Assembly (NCBI GenBank): GCA_950097015.1
Contig: CATNEN010000038.1
Span: 32,078,501-32,142,500 of the forward strand
Direction of reading: 5' to 3'
Length of the DNA stretch: 64,000 nucleotides
DNA from: Macrostomum hystrix
Lineage: Eukaryota; Platyhelminthes; Macrostomidae
The first letter of the stretch is position 1, and every line of letters begins with the position of its first letter. Of the stretch, positions 1 to 10,328 are shown in pieces. The notes below the pieces were generated by a model, which saw only the letters and a program-made list of their open reading frames with translations, had not been told where the DNA came from and ran no database searches. The translations under genes and the position numbers were made by a program.

Positions 1-200
1 GACTTGTGAGAGGAATAGAATGCTAGACTTGTGAGAGGAATAGAATGCTAGACTTGTGAGAGGAATAGAATGCTAGACTTGTGAGAGGAATAGAATGCTA
101 GACTTGTGAGAGGGATAGAATGCTAGACTTGTGAGAGGAATAGAATGCTAGACTTGTGAGAGGAATAGAATGCTAGACTTGTGAGAGGAATAGAATGGTA
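1..200. repeat. 25-bp minisatellite, 8 copies
   Basis: Eight near-identical 25-bp units containing GACTTGTGAGAGGAATAGAA follow each other from the first base of the window, so the array probably continues upstream. The last unit is degenerate (GGTA for GCTA). It lies upstream of the first visible ZC3HC1 exon and is probably intronic. Confidence 0.95.
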
Positions 201-368
201 CAGTTGTGAGATGCCCAATAAATAAATAAAGCCATTTATCCTACTTATTTAGTAGAGTGAAAAGAGCTTTACTAACTTTTTTTATATAGTTTTATTTAAT
301 AGTACGTAGCTAAGTCTGAGCACCTCGCCACCTCATTACACGATGTTGATGCAAATTTCGATTCTTAG
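201..368. other. AT-rich spacer, probably intronic
   Basis: AT-rich sequence with no coding signal. It ends in the pyrimidine-leaning acceptor ATTCTTAG that precedes the first visible ZC3HC1 exon. Confidence 0.5.
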
Positions 369-3300
369 TTGGTCAACAGTTGATGGACACGGTGACGAAT
401 CTGGCCAGAGCTCACTCAGATGATTGTCCGTGGCAGAACGACCCAATGCCCGGTAAGGAAGTGACATACTGATTGCGTATCTATAGCTATAATTCAGTAT
501 TTTCGGTTCGCTCTGCTTTAGTGTATCTATTGGAATTAGATGACCAAAATACTGCGTGGGACTGCAGATAGACACATTGCTCGCTTCACGCATCGGCCTT
601 GTTTTTAAACTCATTCCAAAAAAGTGAACAAGAGAGCGAGTATCGATCGCTTCCAAATTTCAAATGGCTGGGATTTGGAATGTGTTTTCTCGTGACTGGG
701 ATTTAGAATGTGTTTTCTTATAGATGAGGTTTGGAATGTGTTTTCTCATGGCTGGGATTTAGAATGTGTTTTCTCATGGCTGGGATTTGGAATGTGTTTT
801 CTCGTGACTGGGATTTAGAATGTGTTTTCTTATAGATGAGGTTTGGAATGTGTTTTCTCATGGCTGGGATTTAGAATGTGTTTTCTCATGGCTGGGATTT
901 GGAATGTGTTTTCTCGTGACTGGGATTTAGAATGTGTTTTCTTATAGATGAGGTTTGGAATGTGTTTTCTCATGGCTGGGATTTAGAATGTGTTTTCTCA
1001 TGGATGAGGTTTGGAATGTGTTTTCTCATGGCTGGGATTTAGAATGTGTTTTCTCATGGATGAGGTTTGGAATGTGTTTTCTCATGGATGAGGTTTGGAA
1101 TGTGTTTTCTCATGGCTGGGATTTGGAATGTGTTTTCTCATGGATGAGGTTTGGAATGTGTTTTCTCATGGATGAGGTTTGGAATGTGTTTTCTCATGGC
1201 TGGGATTTGGAATGTGTTTTCTCATGGATGAGGTTTGGAATGTGTTTTCTCATGGCTGGGATTTAGAATGTGTTTTCTCATGGATGGGGTTTGGAATGTG
1301 TTTTCTCATGGATGAGGTTTGGTATGTGTTTTCTCATGGCTGGGATTTGGAATGTGTTTTCTCATGGATGAGGTTTGGAATGTGTTTTCTTATAGATGAG
1401 GTTTGGAATGTGTTTTCTCATGGCTGGGATTTAGAATGTGTTTTCTCATGGCTAGGATTTGGAATGTGTTTTCTTATAGATGAGGTTTAAAATGTGTTTT
1501 CTCATGGCTGGGATTTGGAATGTGTTTTCTCATGGCTGGGATTTGGAATGTGTTTTCTCATGGATGAGGTTTGGAATGTGTTTTCTCATGGCTGGGATGT
1601 GGAATGTGTTTTCTCATGGATGGGGTTTGGAATGTGTTTTCTCATGGATGAGGTTTGGTATGTGTTTTCTCATGGCTGGGATTTGGAATGTGTTTTCTCA
1701 TGGATGAGGTTTGGAATGTGTTTTCTTATAGATGAGGTTTGGAATGTGTTTTCTCATGGCTGGGATTTGGAATGTGTTTTCTCATGGCTAGGATTTGGAA
1801 TGTGTTTTCTTATAGATGAGGTTTAAAATGTGTTTTCTCATGGCTGGGATTTGGAATGTGTTTTCTCATGGATGAGGTTTGGAATGTGTTTTCTCATGGA
1901 TGAGGTTTGGAATGTGTTTTCTCATGGCTGGGATTTGGAATGTGTTTTCTCATGGATGAGGTTTGGAATGTGTTTTCTCGTGACTGGGATTTAGAATGTG
2001 TTTTCTCATGGCTGGGATTTGGAATGTGTTTTCTCATGGATGAGGTTTGGAATGTGTTTTCTCATAGATGACGTTTGGAATGTGCTTTCTCGTGGATGAG
2101 GTTTGGAATGTGTTTTCTCATGGATGACGTTTGGAATGTGCTTTCTCGTGGATGAGGTTTGGAATGTGTTTTCTCATGGATGAGGTTTGGAATGTGTTTT
2201 CTCATGGATGAGGTTTGGAATGTGTTTTCTCATGGATGAGGTTTGGAATGTGGTTTCTCATGGATGAGGTTTGGAATGTGTTTTCTCATGGCTGGGATTT
2301 GGAATGTGTTTTCTCATGGATGAGGTTTGGAATGTGTTTTCTCATAGATGGTGTTTGGAATGTGTTTTCTCATGGATGATATATTTAACATTTCTGTGAG
2401 ATATTTAGAATTAGTTATTTTCAGTAATTGGGTGAAATTTTTTGCTACTTCACGCAAATTTATACTCGAAGGCGCGTCTTGACCTTCATTTGAACCTTCC
2501 AGACGACACTCCACTTTTGCCCTTCACTGATCCCGAAGCCGACCTGCGTGCCTTCTTGAAAATCAGCGGAAGTCTGGCTCCAATTTGCTCCGCTGTCAAC
2601 TCCAATGTTCGGTTTGCGCTGCAGGTTGGTATTTAGTAAATGTCATTGGGTACACTTCGTACATTATCGATCAGTTAATATAATAACAGTACATGCAGTT
2701 AATTTAATAACAGTACATGCAGTTAATATAATAACAGTACATGCAGTTAATATAATAACAGTACATGCAGTTAATATAATAACAGTACATGCAGTTAATA
2801 TAATAACAGTACATGCAGTTAATACTGATAGAAATATATTTGTAGACTTGAATCAGTCTACTAAGTCGGTAGATTGTCAACTGAATATTTAGATTGTCAA
2901 CTGAATAGGTAGATTGTCAACTTAAATAGGTAGATTGTCAACTAAAATAGGTAGATTGTTAACTAAAATATGTAGATTGTCAACTAAAATAGGTAGATTG
3001 TCAACTGAAATAGGTAGATTGTCAACTAAAATAGGTAGATTTTCAACTAAAATAGGTAGATTGTCAACTGAAATAGGTAGATTGTCAACTGAAATAGGTA
3101 GATTGTCAACTAAAATAGGTAGATTGTCAACTGAAATAGGTAGATTGTCAACTGAAATAGGTAGATTGTCAACTAAAATAGGTAGATTGTCAACTGAAAT
3201 AGGTAGATTGTCAACTGAAATAGGTAGATTGTCAACTGAAATAGGTAGATTGTCAACCGAAATAGGTAGATTGTCAACTGAAATAGGTAGATTGTCAACT

Positions 3301-5905
3301 GAAATAGGTAGATTGTCAACTGAAATAGGTAGATTGTCAACTGAAATAGGTAGACTGTCATCTTAATTAGGTAGATTTTCGCCCCAATCAGCTCTGCAAA
3401 ACCTGGCGCCAATATTTTTAGTGCACAGTGGCTCGCGACCTCATTGAGTTCGTGCGCAGCCGCAGTGACTGCCTACTGTCCCTGCCCGAGGATGTCCGCC
3501 ATCGCTGCTGCCTGCTGGCCATCGCCGGATGGTGCCCTGACCAGCCTGACCAGGGTGCCTTAGCTCGCAGTCGTCTAATCTGCTGCTGCTTCTGCCAGCG
3601 TCGAGTCGGCCTTTGGAGCCTCAACCGCGGCATGGAGCATCAGCAGCAACAGCAGCAGCTGTCGGCACAGGGCCAGCAACAGCAGCAGCAGGCTAGCGCC
3701 ACCGCCGTTGTCATCGACGACGCCTCCTTGTCCGACGGCGTAGAAGCCGGCATGTCGCTTGGTGCAGCTGCTGGTGTCGGTAGCAGCGGCAGCGGGGGAA
3801 TGCCAGCTCCCAGCTACGCCCTGACTGAGATGATCATCAATAGGCAGCTGCTGTTTGCCAAGAAGCAGCACAGCGTTTCCGATTGGTCTCTGATTAGCAA
3901 TGCTGGCAGCGAGGCCGCCTCGGTAAGCCTGATCAAATTCACTCCCTGATCCCCTCTCTGATCTCCTGCACTCTGATCCCCTGCACTCTGATCTCCTGCA
4001 CTCTGATCCCCTGCACTCTGATCCCCTGTTCTCTGATCCCCAGCTCTCTGATCCCCTGCTCTTTGATCCCCTGCTCTCTGATCCCCAGCTCTCTGATCCC
4101 CAGCACTCTGACCCCCTTCACTCTGATCCCCTTCACTTTGATCCCCTTCTGAGTTCTGCTTCACCTTCTGATCACCCAAATTTTCTTATCCTCTATTCAA
4201 TCGAATCCTCTCTTTGAACCCCAGTACAGTTTTTGATTCCCTTCACTTTTTGATTGAATTCTCAACCAGATCTTCCTGGCTGTGAACCCATTTTTACGAG
4301 TTCGTGGCTCCATTGTGTCGTGTTTTCAAAGAAAATAGTTGACAAAATAGTTACGCACGAGGGGAATTTCTCTTCCATTCACATCAGTTGGCAGGATGAC
4401 TAAAATCCGCATCGATCAGATAAATAATTGGGATTTCCTATTTAATTTCCCAAGCACAGCAGCACTAGGCTATCTTCAGGAAATTACATATATTCTCCCA
4501 TTATGGCAACTGGAGATTAAGTAAGGATCTGTAGCCATGGCGGAAACTTTGTTTTTTCTTCTAGTCTTCTAGCCTGGTATCTATTAGCAAGAATTTAAAT
4601 TCTATCTTTAAACAGTTATCATCGAAATTGGCTTTCAATGAAATTCTATAACTAATGAACTGTGGCAATGACCATTCTGTAACTAATGAACTGTGGCAAT
4701 GACCATTCTGTAACTAATGAACTGTGGCAATGACCATTCTGTAACTAATGAACTGTGGCAATGACCATTCTGTAACTAATGAACTGTGGCAATGACCATT
4801 CTGTATCTAATGAACTGTGGCAATGACCATTCTGTAGCTAATGAACTGTGGCAATGACCATTCTGTAACTAATGAACTGTGGCAATGACCATTCTGTAAC
4901 TAATGAACTGTGGCAATGACCATTCTGTAACTAATGAACTGTGGCAATGACCATTCTGTATCTAATGAACTGTGGCAATGACCATTCTGTAGCTAATGAA
5001 CTGTGGCAATGACCATTCTGTAACTAATGAACTGTGGCAATGACCATTCTGTAACTAATGAACTGTGGCAATGACCATTCTGTAACTAATGAACTGTGGC
5101 AATGACCATTCTGTATCTAATGAACTGTGGCAATGACCATTCTGTAACTAATGAACTGTGGCAATGACCATTCTGTAACTAATGAACTGTGGCAATGACC
5201 ATTCTGTAACTAATGAACTGTGGCATTGACCATTCTGTAACGAATAAATTGTGGCATTGACCACTGTAAAACATCCCGCAGATTCGTGATCTTGACGAAG
5301 TGCAGTCAGTAGCTGGCAGTACAGTGTCAAACTTATCGGCCGGCGATATAGCTAATCAGTTGCAGGACATTGACCAGCAGCAACAGCAGCAGCAGCAGCC
5401 AACTCCGCCTTCAAACTTTGCTCTGTCGCTATTGAATCTGCCGCCATCATCGACTGCCAGCGGAGGTGGTGGCAGTCAATGCGGCGATCCGGACAACTGG
5501 TCCACAATGACCAACGCCGATAGTGACAGGCGCTCCATTGCCCAATCCGATGTTGCCGCTTCGTTCATCCTGGGCTCTGGCGATGAATCCGGCAGCGGCG
5601 GAAAACGACCTCGGCTTGAAGCTCTGGACGACGCCTCTGTCGGCTCGACATCCGCCGCGCCCGGTTTGGCCACCGTCGACCTGCTGGCCCTGCACTGGGC
5701 CTGGTGCCCTTGGCGACCTGGTGACCCGTCCGAGGACTGGTGCCGGTCAGTGCTCAGCCTACCAGTTCTGGATCGGCCAGACAACGATGGCGACAATGCT
5801 GACAGCAACGTCGAGGATGCCGAAGATGGCGACGGTTGCTACAGTGGCAGCGGCGGGCGGCAGTTGTCAGTGACGCCGCCAACGCCGACACCGGCGCCGA
5901 TGTAG
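369..5905 (+). CDS. ZC3HC1: ZC3HC1/NIPA-like protein, 3' part, four exons visible
   Basis: Homologue of NIPA/ZC3HC1, in vertebrates an F-box-type nuclear protein also found at the nuclear basket. Proposed exons are 369-452, 2472-2624, 3422-3922 and 5282-5905 (stop TAG). Exon 369-452 carries the C3HC-finger ending H-x4-C-P-W (ARAHSDDCPW). Exon 2472-2624 has the LDLHLNLP block. Exon 3422-3922 has CCLLAIAGW and, 25 residues on, RRVGLWSL, the hallmark of the second NIPA/Rsm1-like domain. The last exon has the KRPRL patch and LHWAWCPWRPGD, the second WCPW block. Exons 2-4 join in phase 0. The first junction does not: exon 1 ends in phase 1, and extending exon 2 upstream meets an in-frame TGA at 2433. 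An exon may therefore be missing between them. PolyQ and Ser/Gly-rich linkers fill the low-conservation parts. The N-terminus lies before the window. Confidence 0.85.
664..2378. repeat. 28-bp minisatellite in ZC3HC1 intron, about 61 copies
   Basis: Unit core GGAATGTGTTTTCTCATGG followed by either CTGGGATTT or ATGAGGTTT. The two unit types alternate irregularly. Occasional CTTATAGATG and CTCGTGACTG variants occur, and blocks of several units are re-copied (for example near 1270-1490 and 1610-1830). Open frames of about 100 codons here come only from the repeat. Confidence 0.95.
2670..2825. repeat. 24-bp minisatellite in ZC3HC1 intron, about 6 copies
   Basis: Units containing AATAACAGTACATGCAGTTA, six in a row, immediately before a second array in the same intron. 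Confidence 0.95.
2872..3372. repeat. 21-bp minisatellite in ZC3HC1 intron, about 23 copies
   Basis: Units of GTAGATTGTCAACTGAAATA plus G, with A/G variation (CTAAA versus CTGAA). The array stops about 50 bp before the acceptor at 3420-3421. The 21-bp period leaves frames open, giving a spurious 143-codon frame. Confidence 0.95.
3940..4152. repeat. 15-bp minisatellite in ZC3HC1 intron
   Basis: About 14 copies of CTGATCCCCTGCACT with variants (CAGCTCT, TTCACT). It begins 18 bp after the donor at 3923. The same unit reappears at about 6745-6800 downstream of the gene. Confidence 0.93.
4153..4642. other. Non-repetitive intron sequence
   Basis: Part of the ZC3HC1 intron between two arrays. It is AT-rich with short open frames only. 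I see no exon with matching phase and no conserved motif. Confidence 0.5.
4643..5263. repeat. 31-bp minisatellite in ZC3HC1 intron, 20 copies
   Basis: Units beginning CTGTAACTAATGAACTGTGG and ending CAATGACCATT. Variants (TATCTAA, TAGCTAA) recur at regular spacing, which suggests multi-unit duplication. The array ends about 18 bp before the acceptor at 5280-5281. Confidence 0.95.
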
Positions 5906-6052
5906 GTCGGTTAATTGATTGTCTATCAAACCGTTTCCGTGTTTAGTGATTGATAATTGATAAATTGATTGATTGATCAATTTTCCATTAGGCAATGGAA
6001 AAATCAGTTGGTTTATTTACTGGTTGGTCACTATGTCGGTTAATAATAGCAG

Positions 6053-6354
6053 TGGCACATCATTTTGTGACACTAGACCCGCAGCCAGCGAGGAGGCAAT
6101 TCTGCCCATTCCGCTGACTCCTGAGCACACTCGCACAGATACTGTACGCAGGCCCGGACTTTCACATTGTCAGGCAGTGTACACTTTCATTGTGCCTTGG
6201 AGGTTGGCCCTCATGGACGTCAATTGCACGACAAGCCCCCAAGCCTTCTCTCCGCGACTGAGCCCCAAATGAAAGTGGCCTCGCCGCGGAATCGAGCTCA
6301 GGGACCCGTGGTGCGAGAGGCAAACGCGTTCACCCCTCTGCCACTCACCCCCCT
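6053..6354 (-). mobile_element. tRNA-derived SINE, copy 1
   Basis: About 300 bp closely similar to 48464-48786, read on the minus strand. The tRNA-like head lies at the right end. On the minus strand it has an A-box-like GAGTGGCAGAG and a B-box-like GCTCGATTCC (plus positions about 6288-6298). The body is unrelated to neighbouring sequence and lies in the probable 3' UTR or flank of ZC3HC1. An A/B-box pair about 40-50 bp apart in a dispersed repeat is the usual sign of a Pol III SINE. This copy is more diverged in the B box than the second. Confidence 0.75.
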
Positions 6355-6462
6355 TCTTGTTTGTCAGTTAATCGATATAGATTCCTTTTTGTTAAGTTGT
6401 TTGATAAATTTTGTTGTTTTCAGTTGATTTATTTAGTAGTTAATTCTCAGATCAGACAGCCT

Positions 6463-6500
<38 letters not shown>

Positions 6501-6737
6501 TTGTCAATTTCTGAAAGTCTATAAGTCGTTCTCTGAACTGTTTTCAATTCGCTCTATGCGTATTTTGCTTTTGAAAAGACAGGTAAACCAATCATCTAGA
6601 CTAAAATAAAACTCTGTTGCTGTTTTTCTATTTCATAAATGAGTAACTCAATGCCACCTAAACATAAAATATTTGTTTTTTCCCCATAATAATTGTGCTA
6701 TTTTTTTATTAACCTAAACAACATGTTTCTGTGCGCA
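6355..6737. other. ZC3HC1 3' flank
   Basis: AT-rich. It holds a short (AATC)n run near 6470-6500 and an AATAAA at 6605-6610 that could be a poly(A) signal for ZC3HC1. No coding signal. Confidence 0.4.
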
Positions 6738-6800
6738 CTAACTTTGATCCCCCGCACTCTGATCCCCTGCAATCTGATCCCCTGCTCTCTGATCCTCTCT
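6738..6800. repeat. Short outlier of the 15-bp intronic repeat
   Basis: Four units of the CTGATCCCCTGC type, nearly identical to the array at 3940-4152 inside the upstream intron, about 2.6 kb away. Confidence 0.85.
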
Positions 6801-6826
6801 ATCGTAGCGGTTATTATTATATACTC

Positions 6827-6996
6827 AGAGCGGTAGAGTTGGGATAGAGAGGAGGGGGAGCGGTAGAGTTGGGATAGAGAGGAGGGGGAGCGGTAGAGTT
6901 GGGATAGGGGAGGAGAGCGGTAGAGTTGGGATAGGGGAGGAGAGCGGTAGAGTTGGGATTGGGGAGGAGAGCGGTAGAGTTGGGATAGGGGAGGAG
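6827..6996. repeat. 27/30-bp minisatellite, first block
   Basis: About six units containing AGCGGTAGAGTTGGGATAG. It is the same family as the large array at 9352-10217, which lies 2.4 kb further on. Confidence 0.93.
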
Positions 6997-7761
6997 ATTA
7001 GTAGCTGCTTTGCTACTAAAGCAGCAGTTATTGGTAGATTAAGAGTGTGTCAAATGTTTCTTTTAATAGTTTTCCAGCTTTGAAGCTCACATGATCTCAA
7101 TAATAATATATTATATGCGACAGCAACAGCAGCAGCAGCAGTGACTAATGCTTTTTTTACATTTGTTTGCCAAGCGTTTAAGAAAATATCGTAAAAAAGC
7201 ATAAGTTTTTCATTGCTTAATCCAATGAAACTATAAATTTGTAATGTTTTTTTCTATTTTTTCCGGTCTTTTTTTGTTCATAAGACACACATTTTTTAAG
7301 TCGCTGTAAATTTTACCATTGTGTCCGGTGTTACTTGCTGTCACTTTTTTACAGTTAATTTGTTACATTTTTACACCTGTTTTCCTTAGGCCCAACGTAT
7401 AGTTGAATTAATAAAATCACTACTTCATTATCTAGGCTTATCGAAGGCTTATAAGCTTATAGTTTAAGGGTAACGACCATTGTAATAATCTTGGCCTAGT
7501 GCTATTTTGTTGTAATTATATTTAATACGTAAGTAACACAATAAATAAAATACGAAGTGTTTGATCTACTCATTGAAATATGTAAGACATTCGTTACGAG
7601 GCTCCTCTTTAGTCGCGTTGAATTAAATATTTGAAAATGAAAACGAGAATCGTCTCTCTGTTTTAGTGTATTTTTTCTGGTTTTAATTAACCTTAAAATC
7701 TGACGAAAACATATGACTGGCGGACAAACAGACAGCCAGGTATATTGTACAATATTGTAAA
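6997..7761. other. AT-rich intergenic sequence
   Basis: Contains a short CAG run near 7125-7142 and AATAAA-type signals near 7408 and 7541. No supported gene, and nothing recognisable on either strand. Confidence 0.4.
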
Positions 7762-8945
7762 CATCGTAGACATGGATTGGAACGTGTTAGACATGGATTG
7801 TAACGTGTTAGACATGGATTGGAACGTGTTAGACATGCCGGAGTTCAACGTGTTAGACATGGATTGTAACGTGTTAGACATGGATTGTAACGTGTTAGAC
7901 ATGGATTGGAACGTGTTAGACATGGATTGTAACGTGTTAGACATGGATTGGAACGTGTAAGACTTGGAGTTCAACGTGTAAGACATGGAGTTCAACGTGT
8001 AAGACATGGAGTTCAACTTGTTAGACATGGATTGGAACGTGTTAGACATGGATTGGACCGTGTTAGACATGGAGTTCAACGTGTAAGACATGATTTGTAA
8101 CGTGTTAGAGTGAATTGAAACGTGTTAGACATGGAGTTCAATGTGTAAGACATGGAGTTCAACGTGTAAGACATGGATTGTAACGTGTTAGACATGGATT
8201 GTAACGTGTTAGACATGGATTGGAACGTGTTAGACATGCCGGAGTTCAACGTGTTAGACATGGATTGTAACGTGTTAGACATGGATTGTAACGTGTTAGA
8301 CATGGATTGGAACGTGTAAGACTTGGAGTTCAACGTGTAAGACATGGAGTTCAACGTGTAAGACATGGAGTTCAACGTGTTAGACATGGATTGTAACGTG
8401 TTAGACATGGATTGGAACGTGTTAGATATGCCGGAGTTCAACGTGTTAGACATGGATTGTAACGTGTTAGACATGGATTGGAACGTGTTAGACATGGATT
8501 GTAACGTGTAAGACTTGGAGTTCAACGTGTAAGACATGGATTGTAACGTGTTAGACATGGATTGGAACGTGTAAGACATGGAGTTCAACGTGTAAGACAT
8601 GGATTGTAACGTGTTAGACATGGATTGGAACGTGTAAGACATGGAGTTCAACGTGTAAGACATGGAGTTCAACGTGTTAGACATGGATTGGAACGTGTTA
8701 GACATGGATTGGAACGTGTTAGACATGGATTGGAACTTGTAAGACATGGAGTTTAACGTGTTAGACGTGGATTGTAACGTGTTAGACGTGAATTGAAACG
8801 TGTTAGACATGCCGGAGTTCAACGTGTTAGAAATTGACTGTAAAGTGTTAGACGTGAATTGAAACGTGTTAGACGTGAAGTATAACGAGTTAGACATGGA
8901 GTTCAACGTGTTCGACAAAGATAAAGAACGGTTAGACAAACGTTA
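7762..8945. repeat. 21-bp minisatellite with mixed unit types
   Basis: Units of TAGACATGGATTGTAACGTG plus T alternate with variants GGATTGGAACGTG, GGAGTTCAACGTG and a longer GCCGGAGTTCAACGTG. The order of variants recurs in longer blocks (7765-8075 resembles 8160-8430), so larger segments have been duplicated. It leaves a 287-codon minus-strand frame that is only repeat. Confidence 0.95.
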
Positions 8946-9351
8946 CAACACGTTGACTTGTTGACTAACAGACAAATAGACAAGGCTATAAAGGTATAAA
9001 TACATACATGTGGCGATGGTCCTTTCTTGGAGTCATTCTAGACTTCGCAAAATTCAAAGAACAGACTGGTGGCAAGTCTCTTTTTGAATTTCTGTGGCCT
9101 CTGCTTTTAGGGCTTTAAAAATGCTTAATTATTGCATTCTATGCTTGCAAGCATAGCCCTAATACAGAGAATCGGGGCAGTCATTTTGGGTTCCTTAGGG
9201 AATTCAACTCATATGGACCATCATTTTATGCCTATAAAATAAGATTAGCTGCTTTGCTGCCAGCCTCAAGTGTATTTTGTCGGCAATTCATTTGACTATA
9301 AGAAATTATCGCGTTCAATATTTACGCGTACTCTGGCTCTACAAGAGTAAG
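8946..9351. other. Spacer with an 18-bp perfect palindrome
   Basis: Non-repetitive sequence between two arrays. It includes the perfect palindrome CTATGCTTGCAAGCATAG at 9139-9156. No gene is supported. Confidence 0.5.
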
Positions 9352-10217
9352 AGAGGTGGAGTTGGGATAGGGGAGGAAAGCGGTAGAGTTGGGATAGGGG
9401 AGGAGAGCGGTAGAGTTGGGATAGGGGAGGAGAGCGGTAGAGTTGTGATAGGGGAGGAGAGCGGTAGAGTTGGGATAGGGGAGGAGAGCGGTAGAGTTGG
9501 GATAGGGGAGGAGAGCGGTAGAGTTGGGATAGGGGAGGAGAGCGGTAGAGTTGGGATAGGGGAGGAGAGCGGTAGAGTTGGGATAGGGGAGGAGAGCGGT
9601 AGAGTTGGGATAGGGGAGGAGAGCGGTAGAGTTGGGATAGGGGAGGAGAGCGGTAGAGTTGGGATAGGGGAGGAGAGCGGTAGAGTTGGGATAGGGGAGG
9701 AGAGCGGTAGAGTTGGGATAGGGGAGGAGAGCGGTAGAGTTGGGATAGGGGAGGAGAGCGGTAGAGTTGGGATAGGGGAGGAGAGCGGTAGAGTTGGGAT
9801 AGGGGAGGAGAGCGGTAGAGTTGGGATAGGGGAGGAGAGCGGTAGAGTTGGGATAGGGGAGGAGAGCGGTAGAGTTGGGATAGGGGAGGAGAGCGGTAGA
9901 GTTGGGATAGGGGAGGAGAGCGGTAGAGTTGGGATAGGGGAGGAGAGCGGTAGAGTTGGGATAGGGGAGGAGAGCGGTAGAGTTGGGATAGGGGAGGAGA
10001 GCGGTAGAGTTGTGATAGGGGAGGAGAGCGGTAGAGTTGGGATAGGGGAGGAGAGCGGTAGAGTTGGGATAGGGGAGGAGAGCGGTAGAGTTGGGATAGG
10101 GGAGGAGAGCGGTAGAGTTGGGATAGAGGAGGAGAGCGGTAGAGTTGTGATAGGGGAGGAGAGCGGTAGAGTTGGGATAGGGGAGGAGAGCGGTAGAGTT
10201 GGGATAGAGAGGAGGGG
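9352..10217. repeat. 27-bp minisatellite, about 32 copies, very homogeneous
   Basis: Units containing GCGGTAGAGTTGGGATAGGG and ending GAGGAGA. Only a few substitutions are seen (GTTGTGATA three times, one GGATAGAGG), so the array expanded or was homogenised recently. The period is a multiple of three and both strands are open for more than 310 codons. These frames are repeat artefacts. Confidence 0.96.
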
Positions 10218-10328
10218 GGAGCTGTAGAGTGAGGAAGAGGATAAGTTGAAGCAATTGCCCTGTTTTACACAGACTGTAGTGAATCATTATTAGTCAGCTC
10301 TACCAAGTTCTGCTTACAGCAACTGCTA

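Noticed and set aside
336..656. 106-codon frame on the minus strand
   Set aside because: It overlaps, on the other strand, the ZC3HC1 exon with HSDDCPW and a clear GTAAGG donor. The minus frame has no recognisable domain.
9277..10287. Open frames over 310 codons on both strands (VGIGEESGR and LPYPNSTAL repeats)
   Set aside because: Both strands are open because a 27-bp unit without stops is repeated 32 times. There is no start context, splice signal or non-repeat domain.
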